Origin: Progne subis subis
Lineage: Eukaryota > Chordata > Aves > Passeriformes > Hirundinidae
Direction: 5' to 3'
DNA length: 64,000 nt
Assembly: GCA_022316685.1 (NCBI GenBank)
Contig: JAKJHU010000388.1
Location: forward strand, 62,001-126,000
The number at the start of each line of letters is the position of its first letter. The first letter of the stretch is position 1. The position numbers were made by a program, and so were the translations under genes. This document shows, piece by piece, positions 22,350 through 34,157 of the stretch. The notes beneath the pieces are model-generated. The model saw only the letters and a program-made list of their open reading frames with translations, was not told where the DNA came from and did not search any database.

Positions 22350-25300
22350 ATGGGGGGGACCACTTCCCAGGAACAACTTTCTATTTTAGCAGCCCTAAGG
22401 GGGGTGGTCTCAACACACGGTGTGGCTCTCAAGGAAAAAGAGCTTCAAGCGTTGATGCTTTGGGTCCGTTGTAATTACCCTCATTGTGAGACCCGTGTCC
22501 TATTTGAGCCAGGGTTTTGGCAGGAAGCAAATAGGGAGTTGTATGATAGAGCGACAAAGAAGGACAAGATAGATGCTAAGCTGTTGTCCACAGGTAGAAT
22601 TATGTTAGAAGCTATATCGGAGAATACCGATGGAAGTCCCAGAGCTGGGCAGCTGCCAAGTGGCAGGGGGGAGGACAGTAGCGCTTTATCTGTCGGCCAG
22701 TCAAAGGGAGGGGACAGACAGCTACTTTCTCCTGGTTTAGTACCTCCTCCGGGAGATGGAGGAGGGGGGAGCCCTCAGCTCTCCCAGGGTTCGCCACAAA
22801 AAAGTTCGTCAAAAGCCCCAAAAGCCGATCAAATGCCAGTCCCAGGAAAGAAGAAACTTCTAATCCATCCCAGTGACCAGGAGGAGCTGGACATGCTTTA
22901 TTTCAAAGCAGCTCCAGAGGGCACATCACACTTATCCCAAGGGGGGGGGAGACAGGTCAGACACAAAGTCCACCTCGGAGTCCCTTCACCCCCCCACAGT
23001 CACCGCGCAGCAGCGCCCCACCACTCCTTTCACTTTCCACGCAGGAACAGTGCGTGTGGGGGGAGGAGGAAGCGGTGGGGGCGCCGGGAGAACAACAGGT
23101 CCTGTTCGAGTCGGTAGCAGAGGGCGGGACTGCACGTGGGGGCGATCCTAACCTATCTCACCGGGGCGAGGGCAGTCGGGAAGCACGTCGGGTCGGGAGG
23201 GGGCGGATCGTGAGGGAGAACAGTTCACGGGTGAGCATCGCGAGTTCGCGAGTGACGGGACCAAGCCATTGGGGGAGGCGGGACCCGTATCGGCAGTTTG
23301 GCACACGCCGATGATGCAAGCTACGGGAAGTAGCACAGTTCAAGATACATCCGCGTCACAGGGCGCAGGGGGGAGGCCAGAACGGGAAACACCGAGCAGG
23401 GTACTACAAACCCCAGAAACATCAGTGGCGGGTCCAGGCGCAGGCACAGAAGGGGCGGGACAAGGCCCAAAGCGTGGTCCTGCTCTGGGTGGGGCAAATT
23501 CTGATGATGAGGGAGAAAAGGCGGCCTCTGGGTGTGAGCGGGGAGGGGACACTTCGCCAGGCGCCATCGGGCTGGGACAGGCAGGGGCGGGACAGGCGGA
23601 GGCGGAGCAGGCGGGGACGGGGTGTGGCCAAGGTGGAGAGTTTCTCCAGGGTGCCACCCCCACATGGCAAACGTCACGGAGCTCAACTCTGCCCACCAGC
23701 AGCTCACTGGTCGTGGTACCACCTACGCGCGGCGATTCAAACTCAGCTGCTGCGTTTCTGCAGATGGGCATGCGTCCAAAATCATATCAGGTTTTACAAA
23801 TGCACCTAGAAACTAAAGGCTTTTTGAAAATTCGACATACTCCGTCAGGGGCAGTGGAAGAAATATCAGATCCATATAGTACCGTGAGCCAGCAGATGCC
23901 AGCTGTTGACATGTCATCGTCACCTAGGGGCGGGACTGTGAAACCACAACAATCACAACGAGCGTCAGGCACACTGAGTGGAGCACCTTCCAGCAGCGAG
24001 ACAACCATGTTGCACTGCTTTTTTCCAGTTTCATATAAAAAATCAACTTCTTCAGAACAGCAATTCAAACAAAAGCCGAGAGAACCTTTGCCGACGGTGA
24101 GGGACGATGAAGCTGCACAAGAAGAACAAGACATGTCAATCACTGATGACGAAATCATCCGCATCACTGCTTCGGAGGGCATTCCTATCCGGAAAGCAAA
24201 AGCATTTGAGTTTTCACGTCAAGCATCATAATTTTTGTTATCTAAGGACTTTATGAAGCAGTTTTTCTGGCAATTCAGTGAAGCAGCTTCAGAATTCCAA
24301 CATGACCCAATGTCTTCTTTCTCTCGACCTTTTCTTCCGAGGAAAGGTGTTGCAGAGAAATTGTGTGATGCCCAGCAATCCCTAGTTCCTGTTCCTCAAG
24401 AAAAGGAAAAGGAAATGAAACAGGATGAGGTAAAGCCTCAAAACCAATTAGATCCTGGAAAGGATGAAGCAGCAGTGAATCTGCAAACACAGCAATCAAT
24501 TCCGGTGTCGGACAAGACACAGGTTCCTGGTGCACGGGTATTTTGTGCAACAGATTGGACTGAAATAAGAAAGAAAGCATTGAAAGGGGAGACACTTCAG
24601 ATGGGTTCAAGAAGTGTGGCAATGCCAGTGACTTATGATGCACAGGATGCAAACCCGAGATGGGAGCGATTGGATCATGAAGTCGTCAAAGATCTGATGA
24701 AAGCCATTCGTGATAATGGATTGGGATCTCCATACTTCAAACAACTTTTAAAAGGGACATTTAATATATATGATGTAACACCATTTGACCTCAAATCCCT
24801 TGCTTCAATGATCCTCACCGACTCGCAGTTCATCATCTGGGAAGCAAAATGGAGAAGAGCTCTTAATGAGCTCAGGGACAAATATCAGGGAGGAGCGAAT
24901 GCAGGCTTCACCGTTGCACAATTGGCTGGTGATCCACCACTTGACAATCCAGCTCGTCAAGCCAGACTTTTTCCTCGGGAAGTGTTGACAGACATCAAGA
25001 ATGCAGCACGAAAGGCAATGGTGCAAATTCCACCGACAGGAGTTACAGAAAGTAGTTACACAGACATTGTGGGAGATTAGGGACAGGCGGTCGGAAGATA
25101 TCGCGATGTACGGGCAGACAGAACCCCTCCCTCAATACTTAGTTGGTTAGTGTCCTTGATAAGGTAAGCAACACCTAACTTGTAACGTAAGCAGACGGAT
25201 GTGATGTAGCAAACAGAGGCTTTATAACTCCATGTAACCAGTTAATAAACGCCATTAGCTGTCCACCACACTGGTGTCTGTGAGCTGGTGGTCCGAGCAG

Positions 25301-25683
25301 CCTGGGTGTGGCTGCCGTGTCGTTCCCGAACCAGGTCGCTACGCCTCAGCGGAGGCAGCAAGACATAAAGCAAGGTCCTTCAGAATCTTTCACCTCATTC
25401 ATTGATCGTCTCACGCAAGCAGTGGACAGGCAAGTCAGTGATGAGAGGGTGAAACCACATTTGATACAGTGTCTTGCATTTGCGAATGCCAATCCAGAAT
25501 GCAAACGTGTCATCAGTGTGATGCCTGGCCAACCCTCTATGGCAGAAATGATAGAGGCATGCAGCAAGGTAGGAACACTGCAGCACATCGCAACTGTTTT
25601 GGGAGATCAAGTGGAAAAGGCTGTCAAAGATGCGTTCGCAAATTTTCAACAAAGACAATGCTACAAGTGTGGCAAACAAGGGC
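22350..25683 (+). pseudogene. gag: gag, frame-broken and LTR-interrupted (ERV3)
   Basis: ATG at 22350 opens matrix (starts MGGTTSQEQ, myristoylation-type). The frame changes within a repetitive GC-rich linker around 23050-23270 and continues 23269-24231. A TAA at 24229 interrupts it, and capsid N-terminal sequence follows to 25061 (motif DVTPFDLKSLASMI). A solo LTR (25068-25360) splits capsid; the major homology region (IKQGPSESFTSFIDRL) resumes at 25367. The zinc knuckle stops after CYKCGKQG, where sequence switches to the U5 duplicate. No pol or env is present. A betaretrovirus-like Gag by domain order. Confidence 0.85.
25068..25360 (+). repeat. Solo LTR (293 bp) inserted in ERV3 gag, duplication AGACAT
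   Basis: AGACAT at 25062-25067 and 25361-25366 flank a TG...CA element starting TGTGGGAGATTAG and ending GGAGGCAGCA. AATAAA lies near 25243 and a TTTATAA box near 25221, so it is in plus orientation. Capsid coding resumes exactly after the duplication. The short length resembles alpharetroviral LTRs. Confidence 0.88.
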
Positions 25684-25739
25684 AGAGCTTTGCAGAAGGC
25701 AAAAAGACTCTAAAACCACCTGAATCTCGGAACAAAAAC
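25683..25739 (+). repeat. Exact 57-bp duplicate of ERV3 U5 region
   Basis: Identical to 21985-22041. It directly follows the truncated nucleocapsid and shares CAGAGC at the join, suggesting a deletion between gag and 3' U5 at microhomology. Confidence 0.8.
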
Positions 25740-25742
25740 CGA

Positions 25743-26314
25743 GAAGATCCAATGGCTCAGGGATCTCCAGCTATAATATTGGCCATCAGTCACTACTCTC
25801 GTATACAGAACTAGTGCCAGGCTCAGAAAAGCCTCAGAGAAAGCTGGCTGTTCTCAGAAGCAATTCCTGTTGTTGCATTCACTAAAGCTTCTGGGCCCCT
25901 GAGGTATACAAGGGAGTGTCTGAGTTGTAAGTATCAAAATAAATTAATTATTCTATATTATAATTAAGTCCTTTTTAATTAGCTGAATAATTGGAATTTT
26001 TCTTGAGTTACAATGCAGGTTTTCACATAGCCAGATAATCTGAAACTTTAGAGGGGAATTTTCCTGAGAAATTTCTCGCATCCACAATTGAATTTTTGTA
26101 ATAAAAAGTAGTAAATAAGGGTTCTAAGGTGGCTGCAAGAAAGGCAGCTCTCTTTAAAAGAAGTCTGTCAAGCCAAACTTGTCCCTTCAAAATGTATGTT
26201 TTGTAAAAGCCTTCAGAAAATGTTGGGTTGAACTGTTTTAGTGTTATTGTGAGGAAATCAATATTTCCCTGCAGCCTTAGCAGCCCCCAAATTGTAGCAT
26301 GTTGTTTGTGCAGA
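25743..26314. other. AT-rich DNA between ERV3 and ERV4
   Basis: No gene seen. It may include decayed 3' flank of ERV3. It ends at the AGAAGC duplication of ERV4. Confidence 0.5.
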
Positions 26315-26320
26315 AGAAGC

Positions 26321-27018
26321 TGTTGCAGTGTCCGTCCTCGTGCTTGCAGCGCGGCCGCAGGCTAGCTCAGTTATGCACTGCAGCAACGTGGATGGGTCGG
26401 GGCGGCACGTCGGGCGAGCCGCCTCCTCCCCCGTGGGATCTTAATTCCCCCGCACCAGCGGCGAGTGGACCGATGTAGAACGCAACCGCGGCAGCCGAAG
26501 AAAGGGCGACTCCTCCAGGCAGGGTAAAACAGTGTTTATTGCAGGGAGATAGAGCAGGGAGCTCAGCACTCTCTGATCCCCTGCCCAGAAGAGCCACGAG
26601 GACAGGTGTGCACGAGCTTAAAAGCAGGGGAGGGGATCGGGGTGGCGACAACCGGTCAGCCAATTACAGTAATGAGGGGTAGAACTGGGGGTGTAACTTA
26701 ATAACTGGGGGCCAACCAAAAAACGAAGAGAGGGGATTGCCAGGACCCCAACCTATCACACGACGCCTTCCCTGGAGCTTTCTAGAATCCAGGAAAGGGT
26801 CCAGGAGGTGACAGACAGGGCACCCAAGGGGAGAAAGGGGAGATTGACAGTTAGGTATCAAAGGGGGAAGAAATGTCTGACATATAACTGACTTTTCTAA
26901 CTCTGGGCAGACAGGTTACAACCAATACAAAAAACAGGGGGGTACAAGGAACAAACCATTACAGAAAACTCAATATAAATTACATTAAATAAATAAAAAC
27001 AAAACGCACACCACCACA
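26321..27018 (-). repeat. 3' LTR of ERV4 (698 bp)
   Basis: Starts TGTTGCAGTG and ends CACCACCACA on the plus strand. It pairs with 34769-35466. Confidence 0.95.
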
Positions 27019-27035
27019 TCTCCCCCTTTTCTGTT
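27019..27035 (-). other. Polypurine tract (ERV4)
   Basis: Minus-strand AACAGAAAAGGGGGAGA abuts the 3' LTR. Confidence 0.85.
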
Positions 27036-27109
27036 CTTAAAGAGGAGGTGACTTGGAATGGGGGAGGTAGATATTCGGACGCCGGGTAGATCTCCGCGAA
27101 CCATCCCTG

Positions 27110-28564
27110 TTAGGTCGGATACCCCAGTCCACGATTTTCTTCATCGGGGTTCCGGTCATCGTCCTCTTCACGGTCCCACTCCAACTCTTCCTCCATCTCC
27201 AATCCATCCTTTCCAGGTGGCACGGTGAGATGATTTATGGTGGGGGAGTGAGTGGTGGCGGAAACCAAATTATACAACATTCTTTTGATTATACCAAACG
27301 CAATCAGAATTAACATTAAAATAAACAAACACAACAAAACTGTCTTTATAATTGATGAAACCCAGCCAGAAATTCCCCAATTGGTGAAAATCCCGCCCAG
27401 CCAATCGTCAGTCTCCCGTTTGATGTTTGTGACCATTTCTTTGATCCGCTGGATGGCAGTGTGCACACTCTCGGCCTTTGATGACAAATTAAAACAACAC
27501 AGCCCCTCAAATTCCTCGCACCAGTGGCCATGCAACAGGAGGAGATAGTCGATGGCCGCCCGGTTCTGCAGAGTCGCCTGCCTTGTTGCTTCCTCCTCAC
27601 TCAGGAGGCCTGCGAGGGCGTCAGATGTCAAATTGGCCTGTTTTGCCACCCAGCACTCTAGGTGTGCCAATTCACCTAGGGCTTTGGCGATAGATACCCA
27701 TGGTAAAAAGATCGTGACTGCTACACCTTTAGGTTTGGACCAATGTACAATTTCGGAGTCACAATCAGGGTCTATCGTCCCAAGGTCTCTCTTCTTCAAG
27801 GCCGAATTAGAATGAATTTTTCTCTGCCAATTAACAAGTGTAGTTTTGTTTGGTGACAACAGGCCCAACTTACCCAAAGTGCAAGGGCCTCCTATGTGAC
27901 GAGGGGGGATGCCTGCCCAGGCTCGGTCACCACAAATCAAGAAAACACCTTTCGGGAGGGCCCAAGATTTACCAGAAAACGCGGTGGGTCTGTTGATTTC
28001 AGCCACTTGTCCACACCAGCCGTTCGGCATCGAACCAGCTGGGTGGATCTTCTGGTAAAGTTTCTCTTGCCCTCTTGGGGGAGAATACGTAAAATTTACA
28101 CAAAAGGAAGCATTAGATGAACCTAAAAGCTCTAACTCAGAGGGGTTGGAACTCAAAGGGGAAAGGGTGGAGAGATATTGGGACCACAAAACAAATGGGT
28201 TTTTAATAGGGAAACTTAACTCATTTACATCAAAATTCAAACGAGGATTATTAAAAGGTGACCGGCCTGCAGAAGGTTCCCTCTGGTTTACCGCTTCGAT
28301 GATCTGCAGCAGTTTCTGAGGGAACTCCCGTAGCTCAAAAGGGATCCCCACAAGGCAGGTCGACAAGGGGCTGTCCGCGGATGTGGCCGAGAGGCAGATG
28401 TGATCTTGCCCCATAGCCCTTGCCAGGGTGGCCCAGACGTTTGTTTTGGGCTGGGGGACCAGCCATCCAGCGATCAGGAGACTCAGGCTGAGCGTCAATA
28501 TGGCTCCAAGGATCAGATGACTCTTCCTTGGAGTAGGGGATCCGGCTGCGATAGACTTCATCAT
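27110..28564 (-). CDS. env: env: full-length envelope glycoprotein, uninterrupted (ERV4)
   Basis: A 484-codon frame from ATG at 28564, 56 bases after the pol stop. A hydrophobic signal peptide covers about residues 18-35. SU contains cysteines and several N-glycosylation sites. A basic KKR at 257-259 sits where SU/TM cleavage is expected, though it lacks the usual arginine at P4. TM follows, with a hydrophobic fusion-peptide-like stretch (about 280-300), the CX6CC motif (C349, C356, C357) and an anchor helix near 408-436, then an acidic tail. CX6CC marks gamma/alpha-type Env, here on a betaretrovirus-like Pol. No stop or frameshift is seen, in contrast to gag-pol of the same provirus. Whether it is expressed or cleaved is unknown. 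Confidence 0.9.
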   Translation of the reverse strand: MMKSIAAGSPTPRKSHLILGAILTLSLSLLIAGWLVPQPKTNVWATLARAMGQDHICLSATSADSPLSTCLVGIPFELREFPQKLLQIIEAVNQREPSAGRSPFNNPRLNFDVNELSFPIKNPFVLWSQYLSTLSPLSSNPSELELLGSSNASFCVNFTYSPPRGQEKLYQKIHPAGSMPNGWCGQVAEINRPTAFSGKSWALPKGVFLICGDRAWAGIPPRHIGGPCTLGKLGLLSPNKTTLVNWQRKIHSNSALKKRDLGTIDPDCDSEIVHWSKPKGVAVTIFLPWVSIAKALGELAHLECWVAKQANLTSDALAGLLSEEEATRQATLQNRAAIDYLLLLHGHWCEEFEGLCCFNLSSKAESVHTAIQRIKEMVTNIKRETDDWLGGIFTNWGISGWVSSIIKTVLLCLFILMLILIAFGIIKRMLYNLVSATTHSPTINHLTVPPGKDGLEMEEELEWDREEDDDRNPDEENRGLGYPT

Positions 28565-28619
28565 TATAACTGAAAGACAACTAAATACAAAGGTTACAGA
28601 ACATAATAATAGATAGGGA

Positions 28620-31531
28620 TTACATAAATTCAGAACAGTTAGAGAAAGGGAGCTCCGCCCAGGAATGTTGTTGTTCCTTCCTCTTTCGCCTCCACGCTGC
28701 CTCCGCTACCTGTGGACTGGTCACCCTTTTTGATCCTGAGCCCTTAGGGACGTAGGGCCTTACCCATTTTGATGGAATCCACCTTGGCCCCGTGGGGGTG
28801 GACACGCAAGCGTACCCACGTCCCCACGTGACCAGGTCATGAGGCCCTTCCGTCCTTCCAGACTCAGGATCCCTGACCATGACTGGCGGCCTGTCTTTGA
28901 TGGAAAAAGACGCTTTATCGTTAAAATGCCGCACCACGGGTGGATTTAAACCTTCGAAAGAACAGTTTAAAAAGTTGATGGTGAAAAGCGCCCTGGCCAG
29001 CCTGACAGACGGTGTTTCTGTCTTGAGGACCCGCTGCTGCTGATGTAAAACTCTCTTGATGTTTTGATGGGTCCTCTCCACCACGGCTTGACCTGTGGGG
29101 GAGTGGGGGATACCGGTCTTATGCTCCACCCCCCATTGCTGCAGGAAGCTGCAGAGCTCCCTGGATTTGTTCGCCGGGCCGTTATCTGTCTTCAGTTCTC
29201 TCGGGATACCCATAAAGGAGAAGGCATGGATAAGATGTTTAATGACGTCCCCTGCCTTCTCACCTGTGTGGGCAGAAGCGAAGACGGCTCCAGAGAAGGT
29301 GTCTACTGATACATGAATATACTTTTGGCGGCCGAATTCGGGGAAGTGAGTGACATCTGTTTGCCACACCTCACAGCTTTTGAGTCCCCGGGGATTAACC
29401 CCTGCATGCAAAGTTGGGATCGCATGTCGGGAGCAGGACGGACACGCAGCCACGATCGCCTTGGCCTGTTCCCGCGTTAGGTGGAAGCGGCGAACAAGGC
29501 CAGGCGCGTTCTGGTGGAACAGTTGGTGACTGAGTTTAGCCTGTTGGAAGATGTTTGGCAGAGGGGCCATCTCGGCAGGGGCAGCGAGGGCATCCGCCTT
29601 CCTGTTTCCCTCCGCAATGAACCCCGGCAAATCCGTGTGTGACCTTGTGTGCATTACAAAAAATGGTTGCTCTCGGTGAGAGACTAGTTTAACTAATTTC
29701 GAGAGCAACTCGTACAGAGCGATGTTGGACACTTCTTGCAAGACAGCTTGCTCCGCTCTAGACACCACCCCCGCAACATATGCGGAGTCTGTGACCAGAT
29801 TAAAAGGTTCAGAAAACCTCTCAAATGCCCTAACGACAGCGGCCAACTCAGCAACCTGAGGTGATCCTTCCACCTCAGCGATATCAGCCTCCCACTGCTG
29901 AGTTTGAGGGTCCTTCCAAGTCAAGACCGACTTGTGGGACCTTCTGGACGCGTCTGTAAAAACGGTTAAGGCCTTGAGTGGTCTTCTGCTTTGAACCTCC
30001 TTGAGTGACAATACAAATTTGACATCCTGATTGAAAATTTTGTGGGCAGGCCGATGAATTGAAATTTGCCCAGCAAAGGAGTCTAGAGCGAACTGTAACG
30101 CTTCGTTCTCCTGAAGCAAGTGTTCCAACATTGATTTCGAAATTTGGCCCGAGCGTAATCCAATTGGGATGTGAATGCACGCAAAGTCACATCCTGCCAA
30201 TTCTCTGATCTGAAGCCTTGCCTTTCGGATCAGCTCAGCCACCAACTCTTGCGGCCGGGTCATCCTTTTGGGCCGGTGGTGACTCAGGAAGACCCACTCT
30301 ACGATGGAGAGTGGATCTTTCCCGTCTCGGTCCTTTTTCGGGATGTCCCTCCACTGGAAGATCATCCCGTGGAGGTGTGGTAACTTCCCCATGATGATAA
30401 ATTTGAAAGGCAGCTCGGGGTCAAATCTGTGAGCTTGCCTTGAGGACATTGCATCCTGAATCCTCTCCAGAGCTTTCTCCGCCTCTGGGGTAAGAACCCT
30501 AGGAGAACTAAGCTCCTCTCCCCCTTTCAATAAATTGAAAAGGGGGGCTAAGTCCTCAGTGGTCAGACCTAGCCAGGGTCTTACCCAATTCAAAGCCCCA
30601 CACAGTTGGTGGACATCCGCGAGAGTACTCACTTTTGTTTTGATGGCCAATTTTTGCGGCACAATGGTCCGCTTGCTGATCTCCAGCCCGAGGTACTTCC
30701 AGGGTGGCATCCGTTGAACTTTCTCCTCCTGCAGCTCGAACCCTGCAGCAATCAATGCATTGATTGTCAGGTCAAGCGCGTGTGTAAGTTCATCGTCGTT
30801 CGGGGCGCACACCAGGACATCATCCATATAGTGATGGATGATAGCCTGGCTCGCGGCTGCGCGGACAGGGGACAGCAAGGAGGCGACATACCACTGGCAG
30901 ATAACTGGACTGTTCTTCATTCCCCGAGGAAGCACCTGCCAGTGATATCGCTTCCTTGGGGCTTCCCGGTTGATGGTAGGTACCGAGAAGGCAAAACGTG
31001 GGGCATTGTCTGGGTGTAGGGGAATATGGAAAAAGCAGTCTTTTATATCTATTATTGCCAATTGCCAATTTTGGGGGAGCATGGTTGGGGAAGGCATCCC
31101 AGGTTGGAGGGACCCCATGTCTTCAATTACATTGTTTATCTGGTGGAGGTCCTGGAGGAGGCGCCACTTGTCCTTCCCCGGCTTTTGAATGACAAAAACC
31201 GGAGAATTCCAAGGGCTGTCTGTTTCGACAATATGTCCTTTACGTAATTGCTCCTCCACGAGCTCCTCGAGCGCTTTTAATTTTTGTCTTGACAGCGGCC
31301 ATTGCTCCACCCAAACTGGATCATTTGTCAGCCAATTTAGTTTTTTGGTGGGACGCTCTCCAATGGCCGTGGTGGAAATTTCCACTGAGGGTTCGGGTAT
31401 GTCAATCTTGACCCCCCATTGAGACATGAGATCTCTTCCAAGCAGAGGTTCCTTATAATTCAAAATGAAAGGGCGTATGTTCGCCAATTGCCCTTTCGGC
31501 CCCCTAATTTGTACTATGCTCTTAGATTGTC
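28620..31531 (-). pseudogene. pol: pol: reverse transcriptase, RNase H, integrase (ERV4)
   Basis: Open for 955 codons from 31487. It is closely similar to ERV2: LPRGM and YMDD in reverse transcriptase, TDAS and TDSAY in RNase H, HHCC and DD35E in integrase, and a tryptophan-rich C-terminus. The RNase H motif reads TDASRRS where ERV2 has TDASGRS. A TGA at 31529-31531 separates it from the protease in the same frame, so the polyprotein would end before reverse transcriptase. Because the coding part is otherwise intact, I call it a lightly damaged copy. Confidence 0.9.
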
Positions 31532-32221
31532 ACGCCAGTTGCGACCCTCCTACACCTTGGACTTGTCCAGCCACGTCTTGCAGAGCCCAATGTGACGGCC
31601 AATCCTGCGCTGGGACGATCGTCACGTCTGCGCCAGTGTCTAAAAGACCCAGGATGTTAAGGGTTTCCCCACCCACCGTGAACTCACACGCTACCCGGGG
31701 CCTCTCTTCTGTGATGGCTTGCACTGGGCAAGCCACCGGGACTGTCGATGTTTTGCTTGGTCCCCGGGTAGGGATGATTTGGGCGATGATTTGGCCTTTC
31801 GGGAGAAACGTCGGCGGATGGGTGCATCGCAGCCAGAGAACGAGCTTCCCAGGGTCGTTGACCAACACTCCTGGGAGAATCTCGATCTCTTGCGGGGTGT
31901 ACTTACAATCCCCGATGACGATGAACTCCTTCCCTAGGACTGGCTAGGCACTCTGCTCCTTGATGTTTAAGGAAAGGAAGGTCCACTCCGTGGTCCTTAA
32001 GTACATGGCCTCAGAAAGCTGTAACTTAAAAGGCTCATGCCTAGAGGTGGTAACAAGAATCTGTTTGGTTAAGTCATGGTCAGTTTGAAATGTCTTATCA
32101 GGTAATTTGTCCAGTCCGGTAGTTTTAGTTCCTTTAGGCAGCGTTTCATCGGCGCTCACTTTCTCCTCCCTTTCTCCCACTGCCTGGTCCGCCCTATTTT
32201 TATCATAGCACCGGGCGGACC
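31529..32221 (-). pseudogene. pro: pro: protease with dUTPase-like N-terminus (ERV4)
   Basis: Continues in the gag frame with no frameshift. A TAG at about 31944-31946 interrupts it where ERV2 has a tryptophan codon. The remainder contains the protease DTGADV motif (near 31630) and reaches the TGA at 31529. The segment before the protease aligns with the weak dUTPase-like region of ERV2. Confidence 0.85.
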
Positions 32222-34157
32222 TGCGCTCCTCCTTTAGTTTAACTGGCGGGGGCCTCCGCCCTCCGCCCCTGTTCTCCCTCCTCCCCCCCCCTCCCCCTTT
32301 TTTGATCTTCAAAGCCTCAATATCTTCCCTTAATGGGCAGTTGTTTGCCCAGTGCCCCGGCTCCCGGCATATGATACATCTATTCCTTTGCGGAACATGC
32401 GGCCTGCGGTTTGGGTCTCTGGTGGAGAACGGCCGATTGCCAGTGATAGTAGCTATTCTAGGTTGTTTTTGTTTTGGGTCCGGTTCGTTACCCTGCATAA
32501 AAGGAACCTTCAGCTGACACACCCTGAGCATGTCCTGAATGGTAGGAGGGGGGTCCAAGGGTAAACTCAAAATTGCATTTCTGCATAAACCATTCACATT
32601 TGCGAACACCATTTCCCTTAGCATACCATTCCTCACTGCCACGTCCGAAACCTGAACTTCAATAGCTCGGGTGAGCCTTTCTACAAACTTGGTAAATGGT
32701 TCTTTTGTGTCTTGAATGATCTTATAATAAGGCACTACCGGACCCTCTGGCATCATACTAAAGAATGCAGCCACCGCATGTTCCCGCACTAAATTGAGGG
32801 CTTTTATTGGAATAGACGACGCTTGGTCCGTTGGATCCACCCACCTTCCCTCACCCATAAGGTGTTCCAGGGTGAGGGCACCCCCATCCTCATCGACCGC
32901 TGTCTCAGGGTCGACAAGGAGACCTGGCAATGCTTCCTTAAGCAGCTGTTTCCAAGCTGCTTCCCACAGCTTGAACTCCGTGGAGTCCATCAGGCAGGAA
33001 AACAACTGCTTAAGATCAGCAGGAATAACCACGGCTCCCTCAAGATTAGAGCAGAGCAGTCCCCTAAAATAGGGGCTGTCCCGTCCATAATCCCGATGGG
33101 CCTTGCACAGGTCCCGGATGGTAGCTTGGGAGAATGGGTGATGGACCGCACGAATGTTGTGCCCTCCTCGGGAGGCTTTGTAAGTGACTGGGGCTAATGA
33201 GGGAATAGGGTGAGGCAGCTGTGCCTCAGTAGACACAGGCTTCGGCCCCACCCCCCCTGGTTCCAGACCGTGGGAACCGGGCGGGGGAGCGTGGGAACCA
33301 GCAGCCCAGGAGGCGTGTCTTTCAGTGGGGGGAGTGGTCTGGGATGACGCCGAAGACTTCTGGGCGTTTCCCTGGGAGGGGCCAACAGGAGGAGCTGTGG
33401 GAGCGGTCTTGGGAGAGGGAGGACGCATGGGTGGAGCCTTCTGGGGGATAGGAGGGGCCGAGGAGAGAAAGGGGTTGGGTTGATCAAAGGCGGGAAGAAA
33501 GGGATTGAAAGAAGGAGGATAGGGGGATGGGGAGGATCGTGCCATGCGGCCCCCTCCATCTTGGGGACAAGGGCAGGGGACTCCATTTTGTGTTGACCCC
33601 TCTGAAACACTAAAACGAACTTTGGGTTAATTAACTAGGGAATATGAGGGTGGGTGAGATTCTCGAGCAGCCCGGCCAGGGCTGCCTGAGAAGCCTCGAG
33701 CAGTCTGGCTAGGACTACCCGGGCGGGGGGATTGGGGAGTCCTGGGGGGGCCTGAGCCAACAGGCAGAGGTCCTGCTGCCCCCCTCAGGGTTCCCTTCTG
33801 GGGACACGAGGGAAGGGATTGGGATTGGGGTGAACAGGGGGAAGGTTGTTTCTGTGTTGGCTGTTTTTGCACCCCTTTCTGTACTTTTACTGATGCAGCT
33901 GAAAGCTGCGTGGCCAAATTAAAAAATTCTGATGCTTTTTTGTCTCCAGACAGAGCCAAATTATGTATTTTATTATTCACAGCCCTCCAAAATTTAGGGC
34001 TGTAGACTTGCTCCGGAGGCGTTTGAGGAAAATGCAGAAACAGCCACCGAACTAACTTTTTCAGCTCGCCTTTAGTAACTTTTAAATTGGCGAGCTCAAC
34101 TAGGGAATTTAAACGATGATACAATCCCTTTTGGGCAGCTGAGAGCTGAGCACCCAT
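32222..34157 (-). pseudogene. gag: gag with one in-frame stop (ERV4)
   Basis: ATG at 34157; matrix begins MGAQLSAAQKGLYH. A TAA at 33627-33629 falls in the linker after matrix. The same frame then reads through a proline-rich linker, capsid with the major homology region (IQDTKEPFTKFVERL), a zinc knuckle (CIICREPGHWANNC) and a glycine/arginine tail straight into pro. Unlike ERV2 there is no A AAA AAC site here, and gag and pro are in the same frame. Confidence 0.88.

Larger units (their letters stand above)
21560..25739 (+). mobile_element. ERV3: gag-only retroviral remnant, tRNA-Asn primer site
   Basis: Plus-strand order: LTR-like region, tRNA-Asn-type primer site, leader with a splice donor, and gag through the first half of the zinc knuckle. 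A 57-bp piece of the 5' LTR/U5 region is then repeated exactly (21985-22041 and 25683-25739), as if everything from nucleocapsid to 3' U5 were deleted. A 293-bp solo LTR is inserted in capsid. Outer edges are uncertain, as I found no convincing target duplication. Confidence 0.75.

Noticed and set aside
25743..26314. Complete 3' LTR of ERV3
   Set aside because: Only the 57-bp U5 piece is shared with the 5' end; the rest does not match.
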